Below, one piece after another: positions 35,009 through 41,003 of a stretch of DNA of 41,003 nt (position 1 is the stretch's first letter; each line of letters starts with the position of its first letter). The stretch spans positions 1-41,003 of the forward strand of contig NZ_JAFBAR010000062.1 of assembly GCF_019247635.1 (NCBI RefSeq). Direction: 5' to 3'. The stretch comes from Mycobacterium sp. (GTDB taxonomy: Bacteria > Actinomycetota > Actinomycetes > Mycobacteriales > Mycobacteriaceae). The translations under genes and the position numbers were made by a program. The notes beneath the pieces are model-generated. The model ran no database searches, was not told where the DNA came from, and saw only the letters and a program-made list of their open reading frames with translations.

Positions 35009-35986
35009 ATGCGCGCTGTGCTGATCGTCAACCCAACAGCCACATCCACCACTCCGGCCGCTCGCGATCTGTTGACGCACGCGCTCAAGAGCCGCCTCGA
35101 TCTCACCGTTGAGCACACGACGCACCGCGGTCACGGCACCGAACTCGCGCAGAAGGCGGTCGACGACGGTCTCGACCTCGTGGTAGTGCACGGAGGTGAC
35201 GGGACGGTCAGCGGGGTGGTCAACGGCTTGCTTGGCCGGCCCGGCACCAGCCCACCTCCAGCGCAGGCCGGCCGCGTTCCCGCGGTTGCCGTGGTGCCTG
35301 GCGGTTCGGCCAATGTGCTGGCCAGGTCATTGGGTATCGCGAAGGACCCGGTTGCCGCCACCAACCAACTCATCCAGCTGCTCGACGACTACCGGCGCCA
35401 CCAAAGGTGGCGGCGCATCGGCCTGATCGACTGCGGCGAACAGTGGGCGATTATCAACGCGGGCATGGGCGTCGACGCCGAGGTGGTGGCCGGAGTGGAG
35501 GCGCAGCGCGACAAGGGCGTCAAGGTCACGCCATTGCGCTACTGGCGGGTGGCGATTCCCATCACCGTGGCATTCAGCCGCCGCGCACCGCTGCTCACGC
35601 TGGAGCTACCCGACCGCGAACCGATTCCGGGTGTGCACTTTGCCTGGGTGTCCAACACTCGTCCGTGGACCTATAGCAACAACCGGCCGATGGTGACCAA
35701 CCCCGGTTGCAGTTTCGAGTCGGGGCTCGGCGTGTTCGCGGTCACCAGTATGAAAGTGTTTCCCACATTGCGATTGCTGAGCCAGATCCTCTCGAAACGC
35801 CCCGACCCGCAGGCCAAACAACTCGTCCGCAACGATGACGCGGCTTACCTACGTCTCACCTCCACCGGCTCACCGGTCGCGAGTCAGTTCGACGGGGAGT
35901 ACCTCGGCATGCGTGAAGCGATGACATTCCGCGCCGTTCCAGACGCACTGGCGGTGGTTGCCCCACCTGCCAAAAATCGCGGCTGA
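35009..35986 (+). CDS. Diacylglycerol kinase-like lipid kinase (Rv3218-like)
   Basis: 325 residues from ATG 35009 (MRAVLIVNPTATST). An N-terminal DAGK catalytic domain carries the nucleotide motif VVHGGDGTVSGVVNG (GGDGT at 62-66) and VVPGGSANVLARSLGI. The C-terminal beta domain has INAGMGVDAEVV and ends SQFDGEYLG. It would phosphorylate diacylglycerol or another lipid alcohol at the membrane face; the true substrate is unproven. An upstream TTG-type start at 34976 is possible but lacks a ribosome site. It is divergent from the four-TM gene and followed by the whiB1 promoter region. Confidence 0.9.
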   Translation: MRAVLIVNPTATSTTPAARDLLTHALKSRLDLTVEHTTHRGHGTELAQKAVDDGLDLVVVHGGDGTVSGVVNGLLGRPGTSPPPAQAGRVPAVAVVPGGSANVLARSLGIAKDPVAATNQLIQLLDDYRRHQRWRRIGLIDCGEQWAIINAGMGVDAEVVAGVEAQRDKGVKVTPLRYWRVAIPITVAFSRRAPLLTLELPDREPIPGVHFAWVSNTRPWTYSNNRPMVTNPGCSFESGLGVFAVTSMKVFPTLRLLSQILSKRPDPQAKQLVRNDDAAYLRLTSTGSPVASQFDGEYLGMREAMTFRAVPDALAVVAPPAKNRG

Positions 35987-36088
35987 ACTGCAGCAACAGG
36001 ACGCGGAGGGCCCATCGGAAAATTATCAGCGGAAAATTGCGCGGCTATGTAGTAGAACTGAGTAAGGGCTTCGGTAAGAGATCGTCGA

Positions 36089-36104
36089 AGTGAGATAGCC
36101 CACG
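36089..36104 (+). promoter_or_regulatory. CRP (cAMP receptor protein) binding site of whiB1
   Basis: AGTGAGATAGCCCACG fits the CRP half-sites (GTGA...C-A-C). I recall the identical sequence as the upstream CRP site of the M. tuberculosis whiB1 promoter, centred near -58.5. Here its centre (36096.5) is about 58 bp upstream of the start site expected from the -35/-10 pair. Confidence 0.75.
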
Positions 36105-36119
36105 AGCGAACTGAAGCTA

Positions 36120-36147
36120 TTGACATCTCTTGAGCCTGTGAAACGAT
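36120..36147 (+). promoter_or_regulatory. Predicted whiB1 promoter
   Basis: A perfect TTGACA (36120-36125), a 16-bp spacer and AACGAT (36142-36147) as a weak -10. Transcription would begin near 36154, leaving a ~110-nt leader before whiB1. The distance to the CRP site (centre about -58) supports this choice. The -10 is weak, as expected for an activated promoter. Confidence 0.6.
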
Positions 36148-36264
36148 CAAAAGGTTGCACGCAGAAATTATGTAGGGGTACGGGATCCTTTGGTGTGCAC
36201 GCGTAACAGCGGAAACTGAAACGCCCGTGCGCCTTGCTGCGCACTCAGTGAGGAGTAACAACTT

Positions 36265-36519
36265 ATGGATTGGCGCCACAAGGCGGTCTGTCGCGACGAG
36301 GATCCCGAACTGTTTTTCCCGGTAGGGAATAGCGGTCCGGCGCTCGCACAGATCGCTGACGCGAAACTGGTTTGCAATCGGTGCTCGGTGACCACGGACT
36401 GCCTATCCTGGGCTCTTAACACCGGCCAGGACTCTGGCGTCTGGGGCGGCATGAGCGAAGACGAACGGCGTGCTTTGAAGCGTCGTAACGCCCGGACGAA
36501 GGCACGCAGCGGAGTCTGA
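36265..36519 (+). CDS. whiB1: WhiB1, nitric-oxide-responsive iron-sulfur transcription factor
   Basis: 84 residues from ATG 36265, behind GAGGAG with 9-nt spacing. The cluster-ligand cysteines are C9, C37, C40 and C46, the turn GVWGGM follows (58-63), and the basic tail RRALKRRNARTKARSG binds DNA. The 4Fe-4S cluster reacts quickly with NO, and the protein is essential in M. tuberculosis; both are established for the family. CRP control is indicated by the upstream site. A strong hairpin terminator follows the gene. Confidence 0.97.
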   Translation: MDWRHKAVCRDEDPELFFPVGNSGPALAQIADAKLVCNRCSVTTDCLSWALNTGQDSGVWGGMSEDERRALKRRNARTKARSGV

Positions 36520-36533
36520 CGCAGTTTTCTCTG

Positions 36534-36566
36534 AGTGCGGCCTCGACAAAACGTCGGGGCCGCACT
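36534..36566. terminator. Bidirectional hairpin terminator between whiB1 and pdtaS
   Basis: AGTGCGGCCTCGAC-AAAAC-GTCGGGGCCGCACT forms a 14-bp stem with one T·G pair and a 5-nt loop, between the convergent whiB1 stop (36519) and pdtaS stop (36577). No T-run follows on either strand, so it is a tail-less mycobacterial type and can serve both genes. Confidence 0.8.
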
Positions 36567-36576
36567 GCTGCGTGCG

Positions 36577-38076
36577 CTAAAGCAGCAATCGGGCCCGGCG
36601 ACCGATCGGCACTCGTAGCACCACATCGGTGCCGTGATCGGGGGCTTCGCGCATGCCCAACGAACCGTCCAGCTCCGCGGAAACCAGGGTCCGCACGATT
36701 TGCAGGCCCAGACTGTCCGACTTCTCCAGGCTGAATCCCTCGGGCAGGCCGCGCCCGTCGTCGTGCACCACGACGTCCAGCCAGCGCGCTGAGCGCTCGG
36801 CGCGAATCGTCACCGAGCCTCCCGTGGCCACCGGGTCGAACGCGTGCTCGATCGCGTTCTGCACGAGTTCGGTGATCACCATGATCAGTGCCGTCGCGCG
36901 GTCGGAATCCAGTACTCCGAGGTCACCAACGCGGTTGATCCGGATCGGCTGGTCCACCGACGCGACATCGTTCATGATCGGCAGGATGCGGTCGATCACC
37001 TCGTCGAGGTTGACCTGCTCGTCGACCGACATCGACAACGCGTCGTGGACCAGAGCGATCGACGACACCCGGCGCACTGACTCGATGAGGGCCTCACGCC
37101 CTTCGGCGTTAACCGTGCGGCGGGCCTGCAAGCGCAACAGCGCCGCCACCGTTTGCAGGTTATTTTTCACCCGGTGGTGGATCTCGCGGATCGTGGCGTC
37201 CTTGGAGATCAGGGCACGGTCGCGGCGCTTCACCTCGGTCACGTCGCGGATCAGGATCGCGGCGCCCGCGTTCTTCCCGTGCACCACCAGCGGCAGCGTG
37301 CGCAGCAGCACAGTGGCGCCACCGGCGTCGACCTCCATCCGCATGCTTGACCCACCGGCCAGCAGGTTGAGCACATGCTCGGCGACCTCCTGCGCCTCGA
37401 ATGGGTCCGAGATCAGCGGTCTGGTGACTTTGATGAGGTTGCGGCCCTCCAACTCGGTGGTCAGGCCCATCCGGTGGTACGCCGACAGCGCGTTGGGACT
37501 GGCGTAGGCGACGATCCCGTCCACGTCGAGACGGATGAATCCGTCACCTGCCCGCGGAGTCGAACGCGACATGGCGACATCGCCCACGTCGGGGAACGTG
37601 CCCTCCGACAGCATGTGCACAAGATCGGCCGCGCAATCCAGGTACGCGGTCTCCAGCTGGCCGGCTTTGCGCGGGTCCAAGGCGGCTTGATGTTGCGTCA
37701 GCACCGCAACCACGTGCTCGCCGTACCGCACCGGCGAGGCCTGGACGTTCGGGCCGGCCGGTTCGCTCGAATCCTCTTGGCCCGCATCACTTTCCCGAGT
37801 GAGTGTGCCGGAGGCAAACGTCGCGGCTACCAGCGGCAGGCTGTCCTCGACGACGACGGAACCCACCGCGTCGGCCAGCATCACCGTCGGTGCGGTGTTC
37901 GGCCGGCATTGCGCCACGCACACCAGCTGGCCGTCGTCGCGGCGCACCCACATCAGATAATCGGCGAACGACAGGTCGGCCAGTAGTTGCCATTCCCCCA
38001 CCACCGCATGCAGGTGATCGACCGCATTGCCCGGCAGCATCGTGTGTTCTGCCAGCAAATCACCCAGCGTGGACAT
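36577..38076 (-). CDS. pdtaS: PdtaS, cytosolic HWE/HisKA_2 sensor histidine kinase
   Basis: 499 residues with no membrane segment. An N-terminal GAF domain (~5-160) and a PAS domain (~175-285, DGIVAYASPNALSAYHRMG) precede the HisKA_2 H-box EIHHRVKNNLQTVAALLRLQ (His ~300-301) and HATPase (VITELVQNAIEHAFD, DDGRGLPEGF, SLGLQIVRTLV). It phosphorylates the ANTAR-domain regulator PdtaR, which in M. tuberculosis is encoded elsewhere and is not in this window. The start is ATG 38076. It lies 59 bp downstream of the biotinyl protein gene on the same strand. Confidence 0.95.
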   Translation of the reverse strand: MSTLGDLLAEHTMLPGNAVDHLHAVVGEWQLLADLSFADYLMWVRRDDGQLVCVAQCRPNTAPTVMLADAVGSVVVEDSLPLVAATFASGTLTRESDAGQEDSSEPAGPNVQASPVRYGEHVVAVLTQHQAALDPRKAGQLETAYLDCAADLVHMLSEGTFPDVGDVAMSRSTPRAGDGFIRLDVDGIVAYASPNALSAYHRMGLTTELEGRNLIKVTRPLISDPFEAQEVAEHVLNLLAGGSSMRMEVDAGGATVLLRTLPLVVHGKNAGAAILIRDVTEVKRRDRALISKDATIREIHHRVKNNLQTVAALLRLQARRTVNAEGREALIESVRRVSSIALVHDALSMSVDEQVNLDEVIDRILPIMNDVASVDQPIRINRVGDLGVLDSDRATALIMVITELVQNAIEHAFDPVATGGSVTIRAERSARWLDVVVHDDGRGLPEGFSLEKSDSLGLQIVRTLVSAELDGSLGMREAPDHGTDVVLRVPIGRRARLLL

Positions 38077-38135
38077 CAGCTTCTCACGTTGTCGTTCCCC
38101 GGCGGCACGTGTGCAGGATTCAAATTTCTCGGGGC

Positions 38136-38351
38136 CTAGCTGATCACTGCGATAAGGTCGCCGGCCTGAATGACGTCGCCCACAGAGACGCTCACCTTGC
38201 TGACGGTGCCCGCGACTTCGGCCAGGACGGGAATCTCCATCTTCATGGACTCCAGCAGCACCACGATGTCGCCCTTGCCGATTTCGTCGCCCTCACTGAC
38301 GACCACTTCGAGCACGCTGGCCACGATCTCGGCGCGAACATCCTCGGCCAT
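38136..38351 (-). CDS. Single-domain biotinylated protein (TB7.3/BCCP-like)
   Basis: 71 residues from ATG 38351 (MAEDVRAEIVASVL); an in-frame ATG at 38375 would add eight residues. It is a complete biotinyl/lipoyl barrel with the biotin-accepting Lys in LLESMKMEIPVL (motif MKM) and GDEIGKGDIVV before it. Acyl-CoA carboxylases use such carriers, yet no carboxylase subunit is nearby, so its partner is unknown. It precedes pdtaS in the same direction and is divergent from the bL37 gene. Confidence 0.93.
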   Translation of the reverse strand: MAEDVRAEIVASVLEVVVSEGDEIGKGDIVVLLESMKMEIPVLAEVAGTVSKVSVSVGDVIQAGDLIAVIS

Positions 38352-38557
38352 CTTCACCCCACTCGTTCCGGCCATTGACGCATGCTGGCTGCTGGTCCAT
38401 CAGGCTTCGATCAAGGTCATGTATATCGAACCACAAGACCATCTGAGATAGCGGGCGCGCGGTCTGGCGCGGTTCGCCTGCCGGCCGCGTGAGACACTGG
38501 TCAACAATCGGGCGCAGTCATGCCAGCCCAACATGGACGAACTACGGAGGTTCCAAG

Positions 38558-38632
38558 ATGGCCAAGCGTGGCCGCAAGAAGCGTGACCGCAAGTACAGCA
38601 AGGCTAACCACGGCAAGCGGCCCAACGCCTAG
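38558..38632 (+). CDS. 50S ribosomal protein bL37 (24 aa)
   Basis: ATG 38558 with GGAGG 7 nt upstream gives a 24-residue peptide starting MAKRGRKKRDRKYSKAN and ending GKRPNA, extremely basic (Lys/Arg about half). It matches, from memory, the actinobacterial 50S protein bL37 discovered in cryo-EM structures of the M. smegmatis ribosome, located among 23S rRNA helices. It is so short that gene callers usually miss it. It is divergent from the biotinyl protein gene; its stop codon begins the 58-bp tandem repeat. Confidence 0.92.
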   Translation: MAKRGRKKRDRKYSKANHGKRPNA

Positions 38633-38756
38633 TCGCGCGACGATGCAGACCGCGGAGCGGTCTGAGGAGGAGTGGGACCATCAGCGCTAGTCGCGCGATG
38701 ATGCAGACCGCGGAGCGGTTTGAGGAGGAGTGGGACCATCAGGCCTAGTCGCGCGG
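38630..38756. repeat. 58-bp tandem repeat (two full copies plus a partial), each with a hairpin
   Basis: Unit 1 (38630-38687) and unit 2 (38688-38745) are identical at 54 of 58 positions; a third start TAGTCGCGCG follows at 38746-38755. Each holds CAGACCGC-GGA-GCGGTCTG (38646-38664) or its counterpart GCGGTTTG (38704-38722), an 8-bp stem with a GGA loop, then GAGGAGGAGTGGGACC. The C to T change in copy 2 turns a G:C into a G·U pair, so the fold is kept. The array fills the space between the bL37 stop and the rshA stop; possible roles are a terminator or a stable RNA 3' end. Confidence 0.85.
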
Positions 38757-38757
38757 G

Positions 38758-39066
38758 TTAACCCGGGCCCCCGCGGATGATGGTGGTCCGGCGGATCTCC
38801 AGCCGCAGCCTCTCGCGCAGGCCCTGCGGCGCCTTCTCGCCACTGCACTTGTTGGCGATCAACGCCTTGATCCGCTCTTCAATCCCGTAATGCTTGAAGC
38901 ATCCCGGGCAGGCCTCGAGGTGCCTGCGCAGCTGCTCTTTGGCCTCGGGAGTGCATTCACCGTCCAGCAGGGTCCATACCTCGGAGATCACCTGGGTGCA
39001 GTCGATGTAGGCGTGGGCCTCGTGGGAGTCCCCGCCAGGATTGGCCGAGCATGAGAACTCGTTCAT
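38758..39066 (-). CDS. rshA: RshA, zinc-binding anti-sigma factor of SigH
   Basis: 102 residues. The zinc anti-sigma motif H-x-x-x-C-x-x-C is present as H49-LEA-C53-PG-C56, with two further upstream cysteines (C6, C23) and C38 in [20 protein letters not shown]. In reduced conditions RshA binds SigH; oxidation of the thiols releases it. The start ATG 39066 overlaps the sigH stop (ATGA, 4 bp), giving translational coupling that keeps sigma and anti-sigma balanced. The stop directly abuts the 58-bp repeat array. Confidence 0.96.
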   Translation of the reverse strand: MNEFSCSANPGGDSHEAHAYIDCTQVISEVWTLLDGECTPEAKEQLRRHLEACPGCFKHYGIEERIKALIANKCSGEKAPQGLRERLRLEIRRTTIIRGGPG

Positions 39067-39830
39067 GACGACACCTCCTCGTGCGCCTGCTCGCCCCGTA
39101 CAAAGCCGCGCTCCTTGGCGACATCGGCCAACAGGTCACGCAGCTGGCGTCTGCCGCGATGAAGCCGCGACATCACCGTACCTATCGGCGTGCCCATGAT
39201 TTCTGCGATTTCCTTATACGGGAAACCTTCGACGTCGGCGTAGTAGACGGCCATCCGGAACTCTTCCGGCAAGGCCTGCAACGCCTCCTTGATTTCGGTG
39301 TCCGGCAATGCCTCTAGCGCCTCCACCTCGGCCGACCGCAGCCCCGTCGAGGAATGCTCCGCGTTGGCTGCCAGTTGCCAGTCGGTGATCTCCTCGGTCG
39401 GATATTCGGCCGGTTGCCGCTGCCTCTTGCGGTAGCTGTTGATATAGGTGTTCGTAAGAATCCGGTATAGCCACGCCTTGAGATTGGTGCCCTTGCGGAA
39501 CGAACGAAATCCCGCGTAGGCCTTAACCATCGTCTCTTGGAGCAGGTCCTCGGCGTCGGCGGGATTGCGCGTCATACGCAGCGCACCACCGTAGAGCTGG
39601 TCCAGCAGAGGGATCGCGTCGCGCTCGAATCGCGCCGTTAGTTCGGCGTCGGTCTCATCGGGCGGCGCGGGCTCAGGCACGTCCACCGGGGTGACGCCAT
39701 CAACGTCGGCCATATTGCCTAACACGGTCCCTTCGTTTGCGGTGTCAGCGGGCTGTACCGAAGGCGACACCGGACTCAGCAGGAAGCGCTCTAACTGCTC
39801 CTCGTCCAACAAGCTCGTCGCCGTTGACAC
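39063..39830 (-). CDS. sigH: SigH, ECF sigma factor for oxidative and heat stress (with N-terminally extended form)
   Basis: An ECF sigma factor with region 2 ([33 protein letters not shown], cut short here as two parts: [15 protein letters not shown] and [17 protein letters not shown]), then [19 protein letters not shown] and region 4 ([20 protein letters not shown] with [15 protein letters not shown]). The commonly annotated start is ATG 39713 (MADVDGVTP). However, GTG 39830 lies 10 nt after GGGAGG (39846-39841) and gives a 39-residue extension beginning [16 protein letters not shown] longer unstable isoform is known for SigR/SigH in actinomycetes, so both starts may be used. It drives thioredoxin, chaperone and sigB-type regulons, and its own promoter is suggested at 39912-39938. 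Confidence 0.95.
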   Translation of the reverse strand: MSTATSLLDEEQLERFLLSPVSPSVQPADTANEGTVLGNMADVDGVTPVDVPEPAPPDETDAELTARFERDAIPLLDQLYGGALRMTRNPADAEDLLQETMVKAYAGFRSFRKGTNLKAWLYRILTNTYINSYRKRQRQPAEYPTEEITDWQLAANAEHSSTGLRSAEVEALEALPDTEIKEALQALPEEFRMAVYYADVEGFPYKEIAEIMGTPIGTVMSRLHRGRRQLRDLLADVAKERGFVRGEQAHEEVSS

Positions 39831-39911
39831 CCGGTTCGCTCCTCCCAATCTAAAGGCCGTGACCGACGCTGTCTGCCCCGGTTGTTCTCACCAGGACAAA
39901 TCGCATGAAAC

Positions 39912-39938
39912 AACGGCAAGACCCAGCGCGCTATTTCC
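39912..39938 (-). promoter_or_regulatory. Candidate SigH-type autoregulatory promoter
   Basis: On the minus strand GGAAA (39938-39934), 19 bp, then GTT (39914-39912). The SigR/SigH consensus is GGAA[T/C]-N18-19-GTT, so one base differs. A start near 39905 would give a ~75-nt leader to the GTG at 39830, which places the extended SigH start within the transcript. Confidence 0.45.
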
Positions 39939-40028
39939 GGTATCGGTGGGCGTGAACCCCACAGCCACGCACTACGCAAGCGGCGCACCCATGAAATTGG
40001 CGGTCACCGGCAGCGTTAGGGTGACGCC

Positions 40029-40877
40029 ATGTCCCTCGAAGGTAAGACCATGTTCATCTCCGGCGCCAGCCGTGGTATCGGTCTGGCGATCGCCAAACGC
40101 GCAGCGCAGGACGGCGCCAACATCGCCCTCATCGCGAAAACGGCCGAGCCGCACCCGAAGCTGCCCGGAACGGTGTACACCGCGGCCAAGGAGCTCGAGG
40201 ACGCAGGCGGACAGGCACTGCCGATTGTCGGGGACGTCCGCGACCCCGATTCCGTCGAGTCCGCCGTGGCTAAGACCGTCGAGCAGTTCGGGGGGATCGA
40301 CATCTGCGTCAACAACGCCTCGGCGATCAACCTCGGATCCATCGCCGAGGTCCCGATGAAGCGCTTCGACCTAATGAACGGCATCCAGGTGCGGGGCACA
40401 TACGCGGTCTCCCAGGCCTGCATCCCGCACCTGAAGGGCAGGGAGAACCCGCACATCCTGACGCTGTCGCCGCCCGTCCTGCTCGGCAAGGAGTGGCTCA
40501 AGCCGACGGCGTACATGATGGCCAAATTCGGTATGACATTGTGCGCGTTGGGGATCGCAGAGGAGATGCGTGACGAGGGCATCGCGTCGAACACCTTGTG
40601 GCCGCGCACACTGGTGGCCACCGCCGCGGTGCAGAACCTGCTCGGCGGCGACGAGGCGATGGGCCGGGCCCGCAAGCCCGAGGTGTATTCCGACGCGGCT
40701 TACGTCATCCTCAACAAGCCCTCCCGCGAATACACGGGCAACATGCTGCTATGCGAGGACGTCCTGGTGGATTCCGGCGTCGACGACCTGTCGGTGTACG
40801 ACTGCATCCCGGGTTCGACGCTCGGAGTCGACTTTTGGGTCGACGGCGTCAACCCGCCGGGTTACACCGGGCCCTGA
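40029..40877 (+). CDS. Short-chain dehydrogenase/reductase (Rv3224-like, HSDL2-type)
   Basis: 282 residues, classical SDR fold: the nucleotide loop SGASRGIG (11-18) with Lys/Arg afterwards, DVRD acid, NNAS (~93-96, VNNASAIN), catalytic TLSPP (Ser) and the Y-x-x-x-K motif in AYMMAKFGM. A longer loop after strand 2 (KTAEPHPKLPGTVYTAAKE) is typical of the HSDL2/peroxisomal-type SDR branch. Cofactor is probably NADP(H); substrate unknown. The start is ATG 40029. It is divergent from sigH with ~200 bp between, so it could be stress-induced, but no clear SigH motif was found in its direction. Confidence 0.93.
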   Translation: MSLEGKTMFISGASRGIGLAIAKRAAQDGANIALIAKTAEPHPKLPGTVYTAAKELEDAGGQALPIVGDVRDPDSVESAVAKTVEQFGGIDICVNNASAINLGSIAEVPMKRFDLMNGIQVRGTYAVSQACIPHLKGRENPHILTLSPPVLLGKEWLKPTAYMMAKFGMTLCALGIAEEMRDEGIASNTLWPRTLVATAAVQNLLGGDEAMGRARKPEVYSDAAYVILNKPSREYTGNMLLCEDVLVDSGVDDLSVYDCIPGSTLGVDFWVDGVNPPGYTGP

Positions 40878-40894
40878 CAATGGATTTGGCGGCA

Positions 40895-40950
40895 CGAGCG
40901 TAACGCCACGGCGAAAACCAGCGCCGGATTTCGCAGTGGCGTTACGCTCG
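40895..40950. repeat. Long near-perfect inverted repeat with CGAGCGTAACGCCAC arms
   Basis: CGAGCGTAACGCCAC (40895-40909) pairs exactly with GTGGCGTTACGCTCG (40936-40950). Inside, GCGAAA (40911-40916) pairs with TTTCGC (40929-40934) after one G/A mismatch, so the whole is a 22-bp stem around a 12-nt loop. It follows the SDR stop and resembles dispersed intergenic palindromes recalled from other mycobacteria; it could also terminate two converging transcripts. Confidence 0.75.
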
Positions 40951-41001
40951 CGCGGACTCGCTGCGCGTCAGTCTGGTCTCGGCGGTCCCTTCGTAGCTGA
41001 G
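40942..41001 (-). CDS. Possible C-terminus of a convergent gene entering from the right edge
   Basis: From the edge one minus-strand frame reads LSYEGTAETRLTRSESARA then TAA (40944-40942), inside the inverted repeat. M. tuberculosis has a convergent gene (Rv3225c) at this place, and mycobacterial genes often end in such repeats. Nineteen residues are too few to identify the protein, and the other two frames cannot be excluded: one stays open and one stops after 11 residues. Confidence 0.3.
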   Translation of the reverse strand, partial: LSYEGTAETRLTRSESARA

Positions 41002-41003
41002 CT

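Noticed and set aside
37375..37986. A plus-strand frame of 203 codons over pdtaS
   Set aside because: Antisense shadow; the PAS and GAF regions of pdtaS read clearly on the other strand.
38630..38756. 58-bp repeats considered as a CRISPR array
   Set aside because: The units abut directly without variable spacers, there are only two copies plus a partial one, and no cas genes are present.

Overview
The window is chromosomal DNA of a Mycobacterium. Gene content and order match, from recalled knowledge, the M. tuberculosis block Rv3193c to Rv3224 almost gene for gene: UPF0182, PDZ/Lon-like protease, ABC1 kinase, whiB7, uvrD2, mrx1, nudC, adnB-adnA, lipV, moeZ, rhlE, entC, whiB1, pdtaS, bL37, rshA-sigH. 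The proteins differ from the tuberculosis versions at many positions, so I read it as a non-tuberculous, probably slow-growing species. The DNA is strongly GC-rich, many genes start with GTG or TTG, and neighbouring genes often overlap by 4 bp.

Layout. 1-1144: the tail of a transposase-like frame abutting an initiator tRNA, then decayed DNA with a frameshifted HD-domain hydrolase remnant. 1145-9247: an envelope/proteostasis group with a large membrane protein, an anchored PDZ + Lon-type protease, a zincin-like protein, a solitary TOMM/E1-like zinc protein, a 57-aa protein and an ABC1 kinase. 9250-24500: stress, redox and DNA repair, namely whiB7 with a complete-looking attenuated leader, UvrD2, mycoredoxin, NudC, a K+ channel, the AdnAB end-resection machine, a small acidic protein, a LipV-like hydrolase, an alkyltransferase-like protein, a kinase-like protein and MoeZ. 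24566-28404: an anchored metzincin-like protein, TetR, DUF3107, an MmpS-like protein and a ferritin-like protein. 28405-35986: RhlE with a structured leader, an anchored beta-propeller, ParA, a histidine phosphatase, isochorismate synthase, GNAT, a small membrane protein and a diacylglycerol-kinase-like protein. 36000-41003: whiB1 with a CRP-type promoter, PdtaS, a biotinyl domain protein, the 24-residue ribosomal protein bL37, a 58-bp tandem hairpin repeat, sigH-rshA, and an SDR.

How the genes work together. Three thiol/redox or antibiotic stress regulators (WhiB7, WhiB1, SigH/RshA) sit with mycoredoxin, NudC and DNA-repair helicases, so the region is rich in stress responses. The least explained structures are the whiB7 leader (uORF with an internal 33-bp duplication plus a terminator hairpin), the rhlE leader (an orphan Shine-Dalgarno in a hairpin loop), the 58-bp tandem repeat between bL37 and rshA, an N-terminally extended SigH reading frame with its own strong ribosome site, and the lone cyclodehydratase-like protein next to two proteases. 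Two long intergenic inverted repeats (24495-24552 and 40895-40950) look like dispersed mycobacterial elements.

Limits: all family calls come from reading motifs and from memory of homologues. No search or fold prediction was run.
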